Assembly: GCA_037143795.1 (NCBI GenBank)
Contig: JBAWXZ010000009.1
Coordinates: 79,540 to 143,539 of the forward strand
Source: Firm-13 sp037143795
GTDB taxonomy: Bacteria > Bacillota > Clostridia > Saccharofermentanales > Saccharofermentanaceae
Length of the DNA stretch: 64,000 nt
Reading direction: 5' to 3'
The stretch's first letter is position 1, and each line of letters opens with the position of its first letter. Positions 35,475-44,705 of the stretch are shown piece by piece. Both the position numbers and the translations under genes were made by a program. Under the pieces are notes generated by a model. It ran no database searches. It saw only the letters and a list, made by a program, of their open reading frames with translations, and was not told the DNA's origin.

Positions 35475-36593
35475 ATGAAATACAAAGAAAATTGGGCGGA
35501 AACCAAAGAGAAGTTTACAAACTGGTGGGCACACAAAAATACGGGAAGACCCCTTATGGTTGTAGTTGCCAAAAAAGAAGCAGCGTATAAACCAGTGCCT
35601 GGTGAACTTGTTTATAAAACAATGGACGAAAAATACCGCAATGCGGAGCATATGATAAAAAGATACCGCTACTACTGTGAGACCCACGAGTTCCTTGCGG
35701 AGAGCTTTCCGAATATGAGTGCGGATTTTGGCCCGGGATCAGTTGCTTCCTATCTTGGATCGGACATTACTTTTAATGAAGACACCGTTTGGTTCAATGA
35801 ATTTGTAGAGAATTGGGAAGATGTTCCGCCGCTTGTTTTCGATCCTGAAAATGTATGGTGGAAAGAACATTATGCACTGGTTAAGAAAGCAAGGGAACTT
35901 GCAGGCGATGATTTCTACATCGGCATACCGGACCTTATGGAAAATATTGATGTACTTGCTTCCCTGCGCGGCGCACAGGACATGATATTCGATATGGTAG
36001 ATGAACCCGAAGAAGTTGAGAAAAGAATCCGTCAGGTCAGCGATGTTTATTTTGAGTATTACGACCGGTTTTATGATCTGGTCAAGGATGAAGAGGGCGG
36101 TTCCTGCTATACAGTATTTCAGATTTGGGGGCAGGGAAAAACAGTCAAACTGCAATGTGATTTTTCTGCGATGATGTCCCCGACGAACTTCCGTGACTTT
36201 ATCCAGGCTCCCCTAAGGGAGCAGGCGCAGAAAATGAATAATGTGCTGTACCATCTTGACGGCCCGGATGCGATCCGGCATTTGGACGCACTTATGGAAA
36301 TCGAAGAAATTGATGCCCTTCAATGGACCAGCGGTGATTACGGCCCGGACGGCACTTTTGAAGACTGGTATGTAATTTATGACAAAACCCGTACAGCAGG
36401 AAAATCCCTCTGGATCAAAATTTATACCGGAGAACTTAAGGATTGGATTGCAGGAGTTGATAAGCTGGTCGAACGGTATGGATCACACAGCATGTTTTTA
36501 CACTTTCCGGATATGTCCAGGGAAGAAGCGGACATACTTCTGGCACATGCGGATAAATACTGGAGTGATGTAAAAGGAACTTTCGTCTGCTGA
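35475..36593 (+). CDS. UroD-superfamily protein with altered zinc motif, module 3
   Basis: 372 residues. UroD-like barrel of the group often labelled trimethylamine corrinoid protein 2. Landmarks: KFTNWWAHKNTGRPLMVV, DFYIGIPDLMENIDVLASLRG, and YHLDGPDAIRHLDALMEIEEIDALQW. The usual His-x-Cys zinc motif is His260-Leu-Asp262 here, and no third Cys is visible, so any metal site must differ. First gene of the module 3 structural operon and followed by a sugar importer; the operon ends with a corrinoid protein. Likely a substrate-specific methyltransferase or a binding relative of one; activity is uncertain. Confidence 0.75.
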   Translation: MKYKENWAETKEKFTNWWAHKNTGRPLMVVVAKKEAAYKPVPGELVYKTMDEKYRNAEHMIKRYRYYCETHEFLAESFPNMSADFGPGSVASYLGSDITFNEDTVWFNEFVENWEDVPPLVFDPENVWWKEHYALVKKARELAGDDFYIGIPDLMENIDVLASLRGAQDMIFDMVDEPEEVEKRIRQVSDVYFEYYDRFYDLVKDEEGGSCYTVFQIWGQGKTVKLQCDFSAMMSPTNFRDFIQAPLREQAQKMNNVLYHLDGPDAIRHLDALMEIEEIDALQWTSGDYGPDGTFEDWYVIYDKTRTAGKSLWIKIYTGELKDWIAGVDKLVERYGSHSMFLHFPDMSREEADILLAHADKYWSDVKGTFVC

Positions 36594-36735
36594 TACAAAG
36601 CAGACTAAGGATAAAAGAGGACGGAATCTTAAAGGACCTGAAAAGCCACGGACGGACAAAAATGAAAGACAGAAACCCCTGAAAAAGGAAAACACGAGAC
36701 AAAGAGGAAGAACACAAAAAACGGGAGGAAAATGA
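36594..36735 (+). other. Purine-rich untranslated leader before the binding-protein gene
   Basis: This gap is unusually purine-rich on the + strand with almost no T, contains several AAGGA/GAGGA-like sequences and no hairpin or reading frame I can support. The true ribosome binding site GGGAGG lies 7 bases before the ATG at 36736. Confidence 0.5.
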
Positions 36736-38142
36736 ATGAGAAAGAAAATTTTAAGTATTCTGTTGAGCGCCGCAATGCTTGTAACCCTTTTGGCAGCAGG
36801 CTGCAGCAGCCAGACAGCAGTAACAACAGCTGCGACAACAACAGCTGCAGCTGCTGATACCACTGCAGCAGCGACAACAGCTGCAACAACTGCTGCTGAG
36901 ACAACCAAAAGTTTTGCCGGTGAAGAACTGAGCATTTTGGTATCCCAGGGCTGGATGGACAGCTATTATGACGGAATTATTGCCCGGTTTGAGAAACAAT
37001 ACGATGTTACTGTCGATCTTCAGACTATCCCGGCTGACCAGTATGATGATTTACTGCAGTCCAAGCTGACAAGCGGCACAGCAACCGATATTTTCTGGAT
37101 TCAGTCCAACCCTTTTGCTATCCAGAGCGTCATTGTTGATCCTGCACAGTACTGTATGGACTTCACAGGTGAAGCTTGGGCAAAGGTTATACCTGCAGAA
37201 AGACTTGCATCCTGCTCTGTAGCAGACAAACTGTATGGTCTGATGCTTTGGACGAATTCTCCTGAATACGTAATGATGTACAATAAGACCTTATTTACAG
37301 AACTTGGCATTACAAAAGTTCCTACAACATATGCTGAACTCAAGGCTGATTCCAAGATCATTGCTGACAAGGGAATTACACCCTGGTTTATTCCCGGTGC
37401 AGACGGATGGCAGACACAGCTGGCCTTCTTCCAGATCGGCGGAGTATATGAGCAGGCACAAAAGGGACTTTATGATGGTCTGAATACCAACAAAGCAACT
37501 TTTGCAGGTAATGCAAAAATGCTGGAAGTCCTTGGACAGATGAAGGAAATGAACGATCTTGGCTACTTTGGTGATGACTGGATCGGAACCGACAGCACCA
37601 ACATGGCAAATATGTTTGCTGACAGAACCATTGCGATGGCTATGGCAAATCCTGGTTACATCAATCAGGTTGCTACAGAGACAGGTACCAAAGACGAATT
37701 CGGCCTGTTCCTGATTCCCCTTGGCGACAACCAGACATATCCTACCAATCCGGCCGGCCCTATCATGATGGGTAACAAGAATTCCGCCAATCCGGAACTG
37801 GTAAAAGCATTCTTCAATTTCGTTACTACTGACCAGAGCCTCCAGGAATTACTGGATGCACATACCAACTGGACCAACCTTGCTGTTAACGAAGATGTTG
37901 TAAAAATCAATCAGCACTGGCTGCCTGTAGAAAAAGATTTGATTGCAAAAGTTGATAATTCACTGCGCCTTACTCCGGTCCTTCAGACAGGAACCAAGTA
38001 CACAAACGACTACTGGATGGATTTCGGATCTGACATGATTGCATACTTCACCGGCCAAATGGACGCCAATCAAGTGCTCACCAATATGGATGCAAACAGA
38101 GCTGAATCTGCAGCACTCCAGGGCGATGCAAACTGGAAGTAA
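36736..38142 (+). CDS. CUT1 family-1 sugar-binding lipoprotein, module 3
   Basis: 468 residues. Lipobox LLAAGC (Cys23), Thr/Ala-only linker about 26-57, then a family-1 solute-binding domain (ELSILVSQGWMDSYYDGIIARFEKQYDV, DIFWIQSNPFAIQSV, LYGLMLWTNSPEYVMMYNKTLF, GITPWFIPGADGW). Such proteins bind oligosaccharides for MalFG-type permeases, which follow. A strong terminator hairpin separates it from them. Confidence 0.9.
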   Translation: MRKKILSILLSAAMLVTLLAAGCSSQTAVTTAATTTAAAADTTAAATTAATTAAETTKSFAGEELSILVSQGWMDSYYDGIIARFEKQYDVTVDLQTIPADQYDDLLQSKLTSGTATDIFWIQSNPFAIQSVIVDPAQYCMDFTGEAWAKVIPAERLASCSVADKLYGLMLWTNSPEYVMMYNKTLFTELGITKVPTTYAELKADSKIIADKGITPWFIPGADGWQTQLAFFQIGGVYEQAQKGLYDGLNTNKATFAGNAKMLEVLGQMKEMNDLGYFGDDWIGTDSTNMANMFADRTIAMAMANPGYINQVATETGTKDEFGLFLIPLGDNQTYPTNPAGPIMMGNKNSANPELVKAFFNFVTTDQSLQELLDAHTNWTNLAVNEDVVKINQHWLPVEKDLIAKVDNSLRLTPVLQTGTKYTNDYWMDFGSDMIAYFTGQMDANQVLTNMDANRAESAALQGDANWK

Positions 38143-38156
38143 GCTTTCCATAAATC

Positions 38157-38181
38157 GAAATGAAACGAAACGAAACGAAAC
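38157..38181 (+). repeat. Five 5-bp tandem repeats (GAAAT then four GAAAC)
   Basis: GAAAT followed by four exact GAAAC units, directly after the binding-protein stop codon and before the terminator hairpin. A simple sequence repeat; effect unknown. Confidence 0.7.
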
Positions 38182-38240
38182 GGTACCTGAACCGGTAAAA
38201 AGCTGGCAATGAACTGCAATGAGTTCTTAAGGAGATGAGG

Positions 38241-38279
38241 TGCCGGGAGTGCATAACAATACTCCCGGCATTTCTCTTT
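38241..38279 (+). terminator. Strong terminator hairpin inside the module 3 operon
   Basis: Perfect 10-bp GC-rich stem TGCCGGGAGT / ACTCCCGGCA with a 10-base loop, followed by TTTCTCTTT. It lies between binding-protein and permease genes, so permeases and glycosidases should be made at lower level by read-through, or from another promoter between 38280 and 38325. Confidence 0.85.
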
Positions 38280-38325
38280 ATGGGCAATTCGATTTCCGTT
38301 AGGAAAAATCAAGGGAAAGTGGTGG

Positions 38326-39210
38326 TTGGTTTTGAATAAAAGTAAAGTATATCCGCAATGGTTTTTAGTAATACCATTAGTACTATATGTTGTATTTTTT
38401 CTGGCGCCGAGTCTGATGGGTATTTTGTATTCCTTTACAGACTGGAATGCACGCAGTATCAAGGGGATCAATTTTATTGGAATAAACAACTATATTGATA
38501 TAGTGACATCAAATAAAGATTATACACTGGGAATTTTGAACACACTGCGGTTTGCACTGGTTTCAAACGTTGTCAAATTAATTCCGGCACTTCTGCTGGC
38601 AATTATGCTGCATGAAAACTTGAAGGGCAAGAATTTTTACAGAACCATATTCTACTTGCCGGCAATCCTTCCATTTTTGATTATTGGATTGATTTTTACA
38701 TCAATTTTAAATTATAAAACAGGGCTTTTGAACACAACACTCGATTTCCTTCATCTGGACTTCCTGAAACAGAAATGGCTTACTGATCTTGGCGTCGTGT
38801 GGAATTCGATATTCGGAGTCGATGCATGGCGCGGTATCGGATATTGTATGACAATATTCCTGGCTGGACTCAATACGATTCCCAAATCCTATTATGAGGC
38901 GGCTTCCATTGACGGCGCGAGCTTCTTCCATAAATTTTTCTATATAACTCTTCCTATGCTTTCAAGCTCCATAATGATCAATCTTGTTTTCGGCATAGCT
39001 TACGGACTCAAAGTTTTTGACATCGTTTATGTACTTACAAACGGCGGGCCGGGTCATGCTACTGAGGTTGTTACGACTTACGCCTATCAATTATATGCGA
39101 ACGGAAAATATGGGATGTCATCGGCGCTGAATACAATACTTTTCATTGTCACGGCTGTTATCGGTGTACTGGTCGTTAAAATGATGAGTAAACAGGAGGT
39201 GCAGCAATAA
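38326..39210 (+). CDS. CUT1 (MalF/UgpA-type) sugar ABC permease, module 3
   Basis: 294 residues, six predicted transmembrane helices. Contains the ATPase-docking EAA loop EAASIDGASFFHKFFYITLPML and LTNGGPGHATEVVTTYAYQ. No ATG is available at the start; TTG at 38326 or 38332 must be used, with AAGGGAAAG upstream. The stop codon overlaps the next permease start (TAATGA). No ATPase gene is present in the operon. Confidence 0.88.
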   Translation: MVLNKSKVYPQWFLVIPLVLYVVFFLAPSLMGILYSFTDWNARSIKGINFIGINNYIDIVTSNKDYTLGILNTLRFALVSNVVKLIPALLLAIMLHENLKGKNFYRTIFYLPAILPFLIIGLIFTSILNYKTGLLNTTLDFLHLDFLKQKWLTDLGVVWNSIFGVDAWRGIGYCMTIFLAGLNTIPKSYYEAASIDGASFFHKFFYITLPMLSSSIMINLVFGIAYGLKVFDIVYVLTNGGPGHATEVVTTYAYQLYANGKYGMSSALNTILFIVTAVIGVLVVKMMSKQEVQQ

Positions 39211-40031
39211 TGAAAAAGAATACGATACAATCAATAATAAAGCATGTAGTTTGCATTGCATTAAGTCTCATTGTCCTGGCCCCTTTGTATATGGTTATTA
39301 TTAATTCATTTAAATCAAAAGCAGAAGCAGCGAGAATGAGTCTTTCTCTGCCGACAGAGTGGTTCTTCTCAAACTATGCCATAGTTATTGAACAGGGCAA
39401 ATTACTGCAGGGCTTTTTTAACAGCTTCCTTTATGCAGGTGTTTCAACTACGCTTGCGGTCCTGGGATGTGCTATGGCTGCATTTGTTATCTGCAGAAAG
39501 AAAAACAAACTTAATAACGGCTTGTACTTCTTTATCCTCAGCGGTCTTTTCTTCCCGGTAAATTATGTAACGCTTGTAAAATTACTGACGACAATAGGTG
39601 TTGCCAATACCCGTCTTGGACTGATCATCGCATTCACCAGCAGTATGATTCCGTTTTGTGTGTTTGTTATCCGGAATTTCATCATATCAATACCTGTTGA
39701 GTTTGATGAGGCAGCATTAATTGACGGTGCAGGACCGCTTACCTTGTTCTTCAAAATTATAGTGCCGTTATTGAAGCCGGTCCTTATCACCGTATTTATC
39801 CTTGAGTTTATGGGTGTCTGGAGTGACTTTATGACACCGCTCTATTTGGCGGGATCAAGCAGCATGTGGCCAATGAACCTGGCTGTGTATAATTTCTTCG
39901 GTAAAATGACAAGCAACTGGAATTATGTTTTTGCAGATATTGTTCTTACCAGCCTCCCTGTAATCCTTCTTTACCTCGCAGGACAGAAATATATTGTAGG
40001 CGGATTAACCTCAGGCGGCGTCAAGGAATAA
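39210..40031 (+). CDS. CUT1 (MalG/UgpE-type) sugar ABC permease, module 3
   Basis: 273 residues, six transmembrane helices. EAA loop DEAALIDGAGPLTLFFKIIVPL and C-terminal QKYIVGGLTSGGVKE, standard for MalG-type subunits. Start overlaps the previous stop and follows AGGAGG. Partner of the preceding permease; energised presumably by a shared MsmX-type ATPase elsewhere in the genome. Confidence 0.9.
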   Translation: MKKNTIQSIIKHVVCIALSLIVLAPLYMVIINSFKSKAEAARMSLSLPTEWFFSNYAIVIEQGKLLQGFFNSFLYAGVSTTLAVLGCAMAAFVICRKKNKLNNGLYFFILSGLFFPVNYVTLVKLLTTIGVANTRLGLIIAFTSSMIPFCVFVIRNFIISIPVEFDEAALIDGAGPLTLFFKIIVPLLKPVLITVFILEFMGVWSDFMTPLYLAGSSSMWPMNLAVYNFFGKMTSNWNYVFADIVLTSLPVILLYLAGQKYIVGGLTSGGVKE

Positions 40032-40038
40032 CATATCC

Positions 40039-42408
40039 ATGCGAAGAAAGGAAATAACGCAAATTATGATGGCAAAAATGGAAATCCTGAAAGATGGTAT
40101 AAAAGTATCTTCCGAAAGGGAAAGCTTATGGATCCTGCCGGTGCAGGCAAATGTAATAAGAATTGTTTCTTCCCGAAAAAATGAGCTTTCATCCGATAAA
40201 AGCCTGATGATTACGGAGCAAATTTCTTTTCCCGATTGGTTTACAGAGCAGGATGAAAAGTATCTTTATGTTATTACAGAGAAACTCAAAGTGGCCGTTG
40301 ATAAGAAAACACAGGCAATTGCCTACTTTACCCGCAGCGGTGACCTCATTCTGAAGGAATCCGCAGGCAACGCAAGAAGCCTTGAAGAAATTGATGTTAT
40401 TAAGACTACGTTTGACAGTGGGGAAGACCTGCAGATGGAGGTCACTGTCGATGGACTCCGCATGAAGAATAATGCTGCAGGGACCTATGTCGACAGAAAA
40501 TCCAATCATGCAAAGATCTCTTTTGAATGGCAGGCCGATGAAGCGCTTTATGGACTTGGGTCGCATGAAGACGGTATTATGAATCTGCGGGGAACACATC
40601 AGTATGTGTACCAGCAGAACATGAAAGCATGCGTACCCATGCTGGTTTCCAGCAAAATGTATGGAATACTGATTGATAATTATTCGTTTATGACTTTTCA
40701 TGATGATATGTACGGGTCCTATGTATGGATGGAGTATGCGGATCAGATTGATTACTATTTCATATACGGAGAGGATTTGCGGGGCATTACAAAGGCCTAT
40801 CAATTACTTACCGGAGCCGTGCCCATGCTGCCCAAATGGGCTTTCGGGTATGTACAGTCAAAAGAACGCTATGTTGATGCAGCCGAATTGGTCGATGTTG
40901 TGAAAGAATACCGTGACAGGCAAATTCCATTGGACTGTATTGTCCTGGACTGGCGGTCATGGGAAGGCGATCTATGGGGCGAAAAGGTCTTTGATAAGAG
41001 CCGGTTCCCGGATCCAAAGGATATGGTGGATCAGCTCCACAAAATGCATGCAAAGCTTATGATTTCGATCTGGCCGAATATGGCTCCGGGCGGTACCAAT
41101 TCAGCCGAAATGCTGGAACATGGATATATGCTCGGCAACCGGTCTACGTATAATGCTTTTATTAAAGAAGCAAGGAATTTATACTGGAAACAGGCCAGCG
41201 AAGGCTTGTTTTCGAGCGGTCTGGATGCATGGTGGTGCGACTGCACGGAACCATTTGAAGGAGACTGGAAAGGCGCGATGAAGCCGGAACCGGAAGCAAG
41301 GATCGGCGTGAACTGTGATGAGGCCAGACGGTATCTTGATCCGGCCTACATCAGTGCATACTCCCTTCTGCACTCCAAAGGTATTTATGAGGGACAAAGA
41401 ATCGTTACAAATGACAAGCGTGTTGTAAATCTTACCAGATCCTCTTATGCGGGTCAGCACAGGTACAGCACGATTACGTGGTCAGGTGACACGGCTGCTT
41501 CCTGGGATACTCTGAAAAAACAAATTCCGGCAGGACTCAATTTCTGTGTTACGGGAGAACCTTTCTGGACAACAGACATCGGTGCCTTTTTTGTAAAGAA
41601 AAAGGAGCAGTGGTTCTGGGCCGGCGAGTATGAAGACGGCTGTGATGACAAGGGATACAGGGAACTGTATTTGCGGTGGTTCCAATTCGGGACGTTCCTT
41701 CCGATGTTCCGTTCGCATGGAACCGATACTCCCAGGGAAGTATGGAGATTCGGAGAAAAAGGATCCGTATTTTATGACAGTCTTGTTGCTTTTGCGGATT
41801 TAAGATATAAACTCATGCCGTATATATATTCCCTTGCAGGAGATGTCACACTGAACGGCGGTTCTATAATGCTTCCTTTGGGAATGGTATTCAGTGAAGA
41901 TTTGAATACCCATAGTATAGGAAATGAATACATGTTCGGTCCTTCCTTCCTGGTCTGCCCGATTGTGGAGCCGTACTATTATGAATCGGGATCGGAGATC
42001 CTCAGACGGGACAGGGTAACCGATGTCTATCTTCCTGCCGGCTGTGAATGGATTGACTTCTGGACAGGCGAGAGATTTGACGGCGGACAGACAATCGAGC
42101 ATACGGTATCACTCGAAACAATACCGCTCTTTGTGAAGGCCGGCTCCATTATTCCGATGGGGACAAAGCGGGTTATGAACGTAGAAGAAATCGATGCATC
42201 TGAACTCGATATTATAGTGTATACCAGTGCAGATGCCGAATTTGTATTATATGAGGATGCCGGCGACGGGTATGCATATGAAAACGGCGAGTATGCCTGC
42301 ACAACGTTTACCTGGAATGAGAAAAACAAATCTTTCAGTACCAGCAGCTGCGGCGGTTATGCGGGTTTTGTTGAGCATAAAAAACTGAATATAGTCATTT
42401 CAGACTGA
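40039..42408 (+). CDS. Glycoside hydrolase family 31 (alpha-xylosidase/alpha-glucosidase type)
   Basis: 789 residues. GH31 barrel with the predicted nucleophile Asp401 in AWWCDCTEPF and acid/base Asp484 in WSGDTAASW; also PLDCIVLDWRSWEGD and EPFWTTDIGAFF. The D-x-T-E-P form of the nucleophile motif resembles Xyl31-type alpha-xylosidases more than maltases, but specificity cannot be assigned. There is no signal peptide, so it acts on imported oligosaccharides in the cytoplasm. AAGGA lies about 11 bases before the ATG; ATGs at 40066 and 40069 are alternatives. Confidence 0.88.
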   Translation: MRRKEITQIMMAKMEILKDGIKVSSERESLWILPVQANVIRIVSSRKNELSSDKSLMITEQISFPDWFTEQDEKYLYVITEKLKVAVDKKTQAIAYFTRSGDLILKESAGNARSLEEIDVIKTTFDSGEDLQMEVTVDGLRMKNNAAGTYVDRKSNHAKISFEWQADEALYGLGSHEDGIMNLRGTHQYVYQQNMKACVPMLVSSKMYGILIDNYSFMTFHDDMYGSYVWMEYADQIDYYFIYGEDLRGITKAYQLLTGAVPMLPKWAFGYVQSKERYVDAAELVDVVKEYRDRQIPLDCIVLDWRSWEGDLWGEKVFDKSRFPDPKDMVDQLHKMHAKLMISIWPNMAPGGTNSAEMLEHGYMLGNRSTYNAFIKEARNLYWKQASEGLFSSGLDAWWCDCTEPFEGDWKGAMKPEPEARIGVNCDEARRYLDPAYISAYSLLHSKGIYEGQRIVTNDKRVVNLTRSSYAGQHRYSTITWSGDTAASWDTLKKQIPAGLNFCVTGEPFWTTDIGAFFVKKKEQWFWAGEYEDGCDDKGYRELYLRWFQFGTFLPMFRSHGTDTPREVWRFGEKGSVFYDSLVAFADLRYKLMPYIYSLAGDVTLNGGSIMLPLGMVFSEDLNTHSIGNEYMFGPSFLVCPIVEPYYYESGSEILRRDRVTDVYLPAGCEWIDFWTGERFDGGQTIEHTVSLETIPLFVKAGSIIPMGTKRVMNVEEIDASELDIIVYTSADAEFVLYEDAGDGYAYENGEYACTTFTWNEKNKSFSTSSCGGYAGFVEHKKLNIVISD

Positions 42409-42470
42409 CTGCTGATGTATCAGGCAGGGATTCCTGTGTCAGGTGTGAAGCAGAAAAATCCGGAGGATCT

Positions 42471-44705
42471 ATGAAAATAATTAGTGGGAAGCCGGCCGGG
42501 AAATGGGGCGGTGCCTTTCCAATCGGAAACGGCCATATTGGTGGAATGGTCTATTCCGGAATTGCCGGGGATAGGATTGACTTGTCTGAAAATACATTTT
42601 TCAGCGGGGAAAAGAGCCTTGAAAACAACCGGAACAACGCGTCCCGCGCTTTTTATGAAATGCGGAGGCAGGTGCTGGGGAATGATTTTGAAGGTGCTTT
42701 GCATTCTTCGGAGAATTTTACCGGCCTGCGGCATAACTACGGGACCAATCTGCCGGTCGGCGCATTTCACGTCGATTACGGCCATGATTCTTCGAAAGCA
42801 CAAGACTACATCAGGACACTCAATATTATGGATGGAGTCGTCAAGACAGATTACATATATGAGAACGTCACTTTTAGCAGGACTGTGTTTGCGTCTCATC
42901 CGCATAAAATAATGGTATATAGAGTATGTGCCGGCAGGCCTGTACTGAACCTTACAGCGAAATTCACAGGATCGGGCCCATCTTACGGTGTCAGCGGGTA
43001 TGAGACGGGACTGGACTTCTTTGCGGATGCCCATGAAAGTATGCACAGTGACGGTAAAACCGGCGTCCATTTGTGTGGAAATATAACGGTAATTACGGAC
43101 GGACAAGTCGAAATATCGGATGTAATCCATGTAAGAAATGCTGCGGAAGCGGTATTCCTGATCGGAATGTCTACTAACTTCAAAGAAATAAAAACTCCGG
43201 ATGAAATTCTCCGGGATCTTCATAAAAATGCCGAAAGTTGCAGGGAGTATGGCTGGGAACCTATCCGGGATCAGCACATAGCGGATTTTACCCGTTATAT
43301 GGGGCGTGTGGATCTTCAGGTCAGAAGCATCAATTACAGCGGCAAAGCTGTTGATGATATTCCTCTGATGTTCCAGTACGGCCGGTATTTGCTTCTTTCG
43401 AGTTCAAGGGAGGATTCCAAACTTCCCGCTCACCTGCAGGGAATCTGGAATGATAATGTTGCCTGCAGGATCGGATGGACATGCGACATGCATCTGGATA
43501 TCAATACGCAGATGAATTACTGGCCTGGCGAAGTGACCAATTTGCCGGAGACAACCCAGAGCCTTTTCCGCTGGATTGAGGAAGACCTTGTCCCGTCCGG
43601 CAGGATATCCGCAAGGGAAAGTTACGGGCTGCCCGGCTGGTCTGCAGAAATCGTATCAAATGCATGGGGCTATTCGGCACCCTACTGGTCGGCACCTATT
43701 TCACCTTGTCCGACCGGCGGAGTATGGATTCTGACTCATATGTGGGAACACTATCTGTCGACACGCGACGTATCTTTTCTCAAAGAACGGGTTTACGGCC
43801 TGCTGGAAGAGGCGGCTGCATTCTTCGCGGGTTATGTATTTGAAGACCCGGGTACAGGTCTTCTGACATGCGGGCCATCCATATCGCCGGAGAACGGCTT
43901 CGTGATAAATGGTAAAACGTATTACAGCAGTAACGGATGTACGTATGAGATTCTAATGATCAGGGAGCTTTTTTCCATTTATCTAGAGGCATCGGGGATT
44001 CTCGGCGTTGAAAATGAGCTTGTAAGAAAAGCCGCAGAGGCAGTTGGGCGGCTTATTCCATACCGCATTGAGCATGACGGTAAACTTGCAGAATGGAGCC
44101 ATGATTATCCTTCGATGGACCTGCAGCACCGGCACACAAGCCATCTGTTGGGATTATTTCCCTTTTCGCAGATTACTCCGGAGAAAACCCCTGCCCTCGC
44201 CCGGGCCGCACAGGCAAGCATAAATGAAAAACTGACGCCTCCTGAAAACTGGGAAGATACAGGCTGGGCAAGATCCCTCTTGATACTATATGCAGCGAGA
44301 CTGCACGATGGTCAGGCAGCTTTCAAACACATTGAGAGCATGCTGGAGCATCTGCTTGAGGAGAATCATATGATTATCCATCCGCCGACAAGAGGCGCGG
44401 GATCCTTTGACAATGTCTATGAACTTGACGGTAATACGGGTATTACCTCAGGAATTGCGGAGATGCTCCTGCAGAGCTACGACGGAGTACTCCAGCTGCT
44501 TCCGGCGCTTCCCGCAGAGTGGGAAAGCGGCGAGGTCAAGGGTCTTATTGCACGGGGCGGTATTGAAGTAAACCTCTATTGGGATAACGGAAAGCTGACA
44601 AGTGCAGAGTTCTTATCCCGGGAAAATACAACGTGTACGGTAATCTATGGAAACGAAAGAAAAAACATCGTATTGAAAGGCGGAGAAAAAAATGGATTTA
44701 AATGA
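42471..44705 (+). CDS. Glycoside hydrolase family 95 (alpha-L-fucosidase/alpha-L-galactosidase type)
   Basis: 744 residues. GH95 landmarks: N-terminal KWGGAFPIGNGHIGGMVYSG, LPAHLQGIWNDNVA, CDMHLDINTQMNYWPGEVTNLPE in the (alpha/alpha)6 barrel active site, HRHTSHLLGLFPFSQI and GWARSLL. In characterised GH95 enzymes the segment before QMNYWP has N-x-N; here it reads Asp343-Ile-Asn345, which could mark altered specificity. No signal peptide, so cytoplasmic. GGAGG precedes the ATG. The last 14 bases overlap the corrinoid gene. Together with GH31 it suggests plant glycans bearing alpha-L-fucose or galactose and alpha-xylose. Confidence 0.88.
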   Translation: MKIISGKPAGKWGGAFPIGNGHIGGMVYSGIAGDRIDLSENTFFSGEKSLENNRNNASRAFYEMRRQVLGNDFEGALHSSENFTGLRHNYGTNLPVGAFHVDYGHDSSKAQDYIRTLNIMDGVVKTDYIYENVTFSRTVFASHPHKIMVYRVCAGRPVLNLTAKFTGSGPSYGVSGYETGLDFFADAHESMHSDGKTGVHLCGNITVITDGQVEISDVIHVRNAAEAVFLIGMSTNFKEIKTPDEILRDLHKNAESCREYGWEPIRDQHIADFTRYMGRVDLQVRSINYSGKAVDDIPLMFQYGRYLLLSSSREDSKLPAHLQGIWNDNVACRIGWTCDMHLDINTQMNYWPGEVTNLPETTQSLFRWIEEDLVPSGRISARESYGLPGWSAEIVSNAWGYSAPYWSAPISPCPTGGVWILTHMWEHYLSTRDVSFLKERVYGLLEEAAAFFAGYVFEDPGTGLLTCGPSISPENGFVINGKTYYSSNGCTYEILMIRELFSIYLEASGILGVENELVRKAAEAVGRLIPYRIEHDGKLAEWSHDYPSMDLQHRHTSHLLGLFPFSQITPEKTPALARAAQASINEKLTPPENWEDTGWARSLLILYAARLHDGQAAFKHIESMLEHLLEENHMIIHPPTRGAGSFDNVYELDGNTGITSGIAEMLLQSYDGVLQLLPALPAEWESGEVKGLIARGGIEVNLYWDNGKLTSAEFLSRENTTCTVIYGNERKNIVLKGGEKNGFK

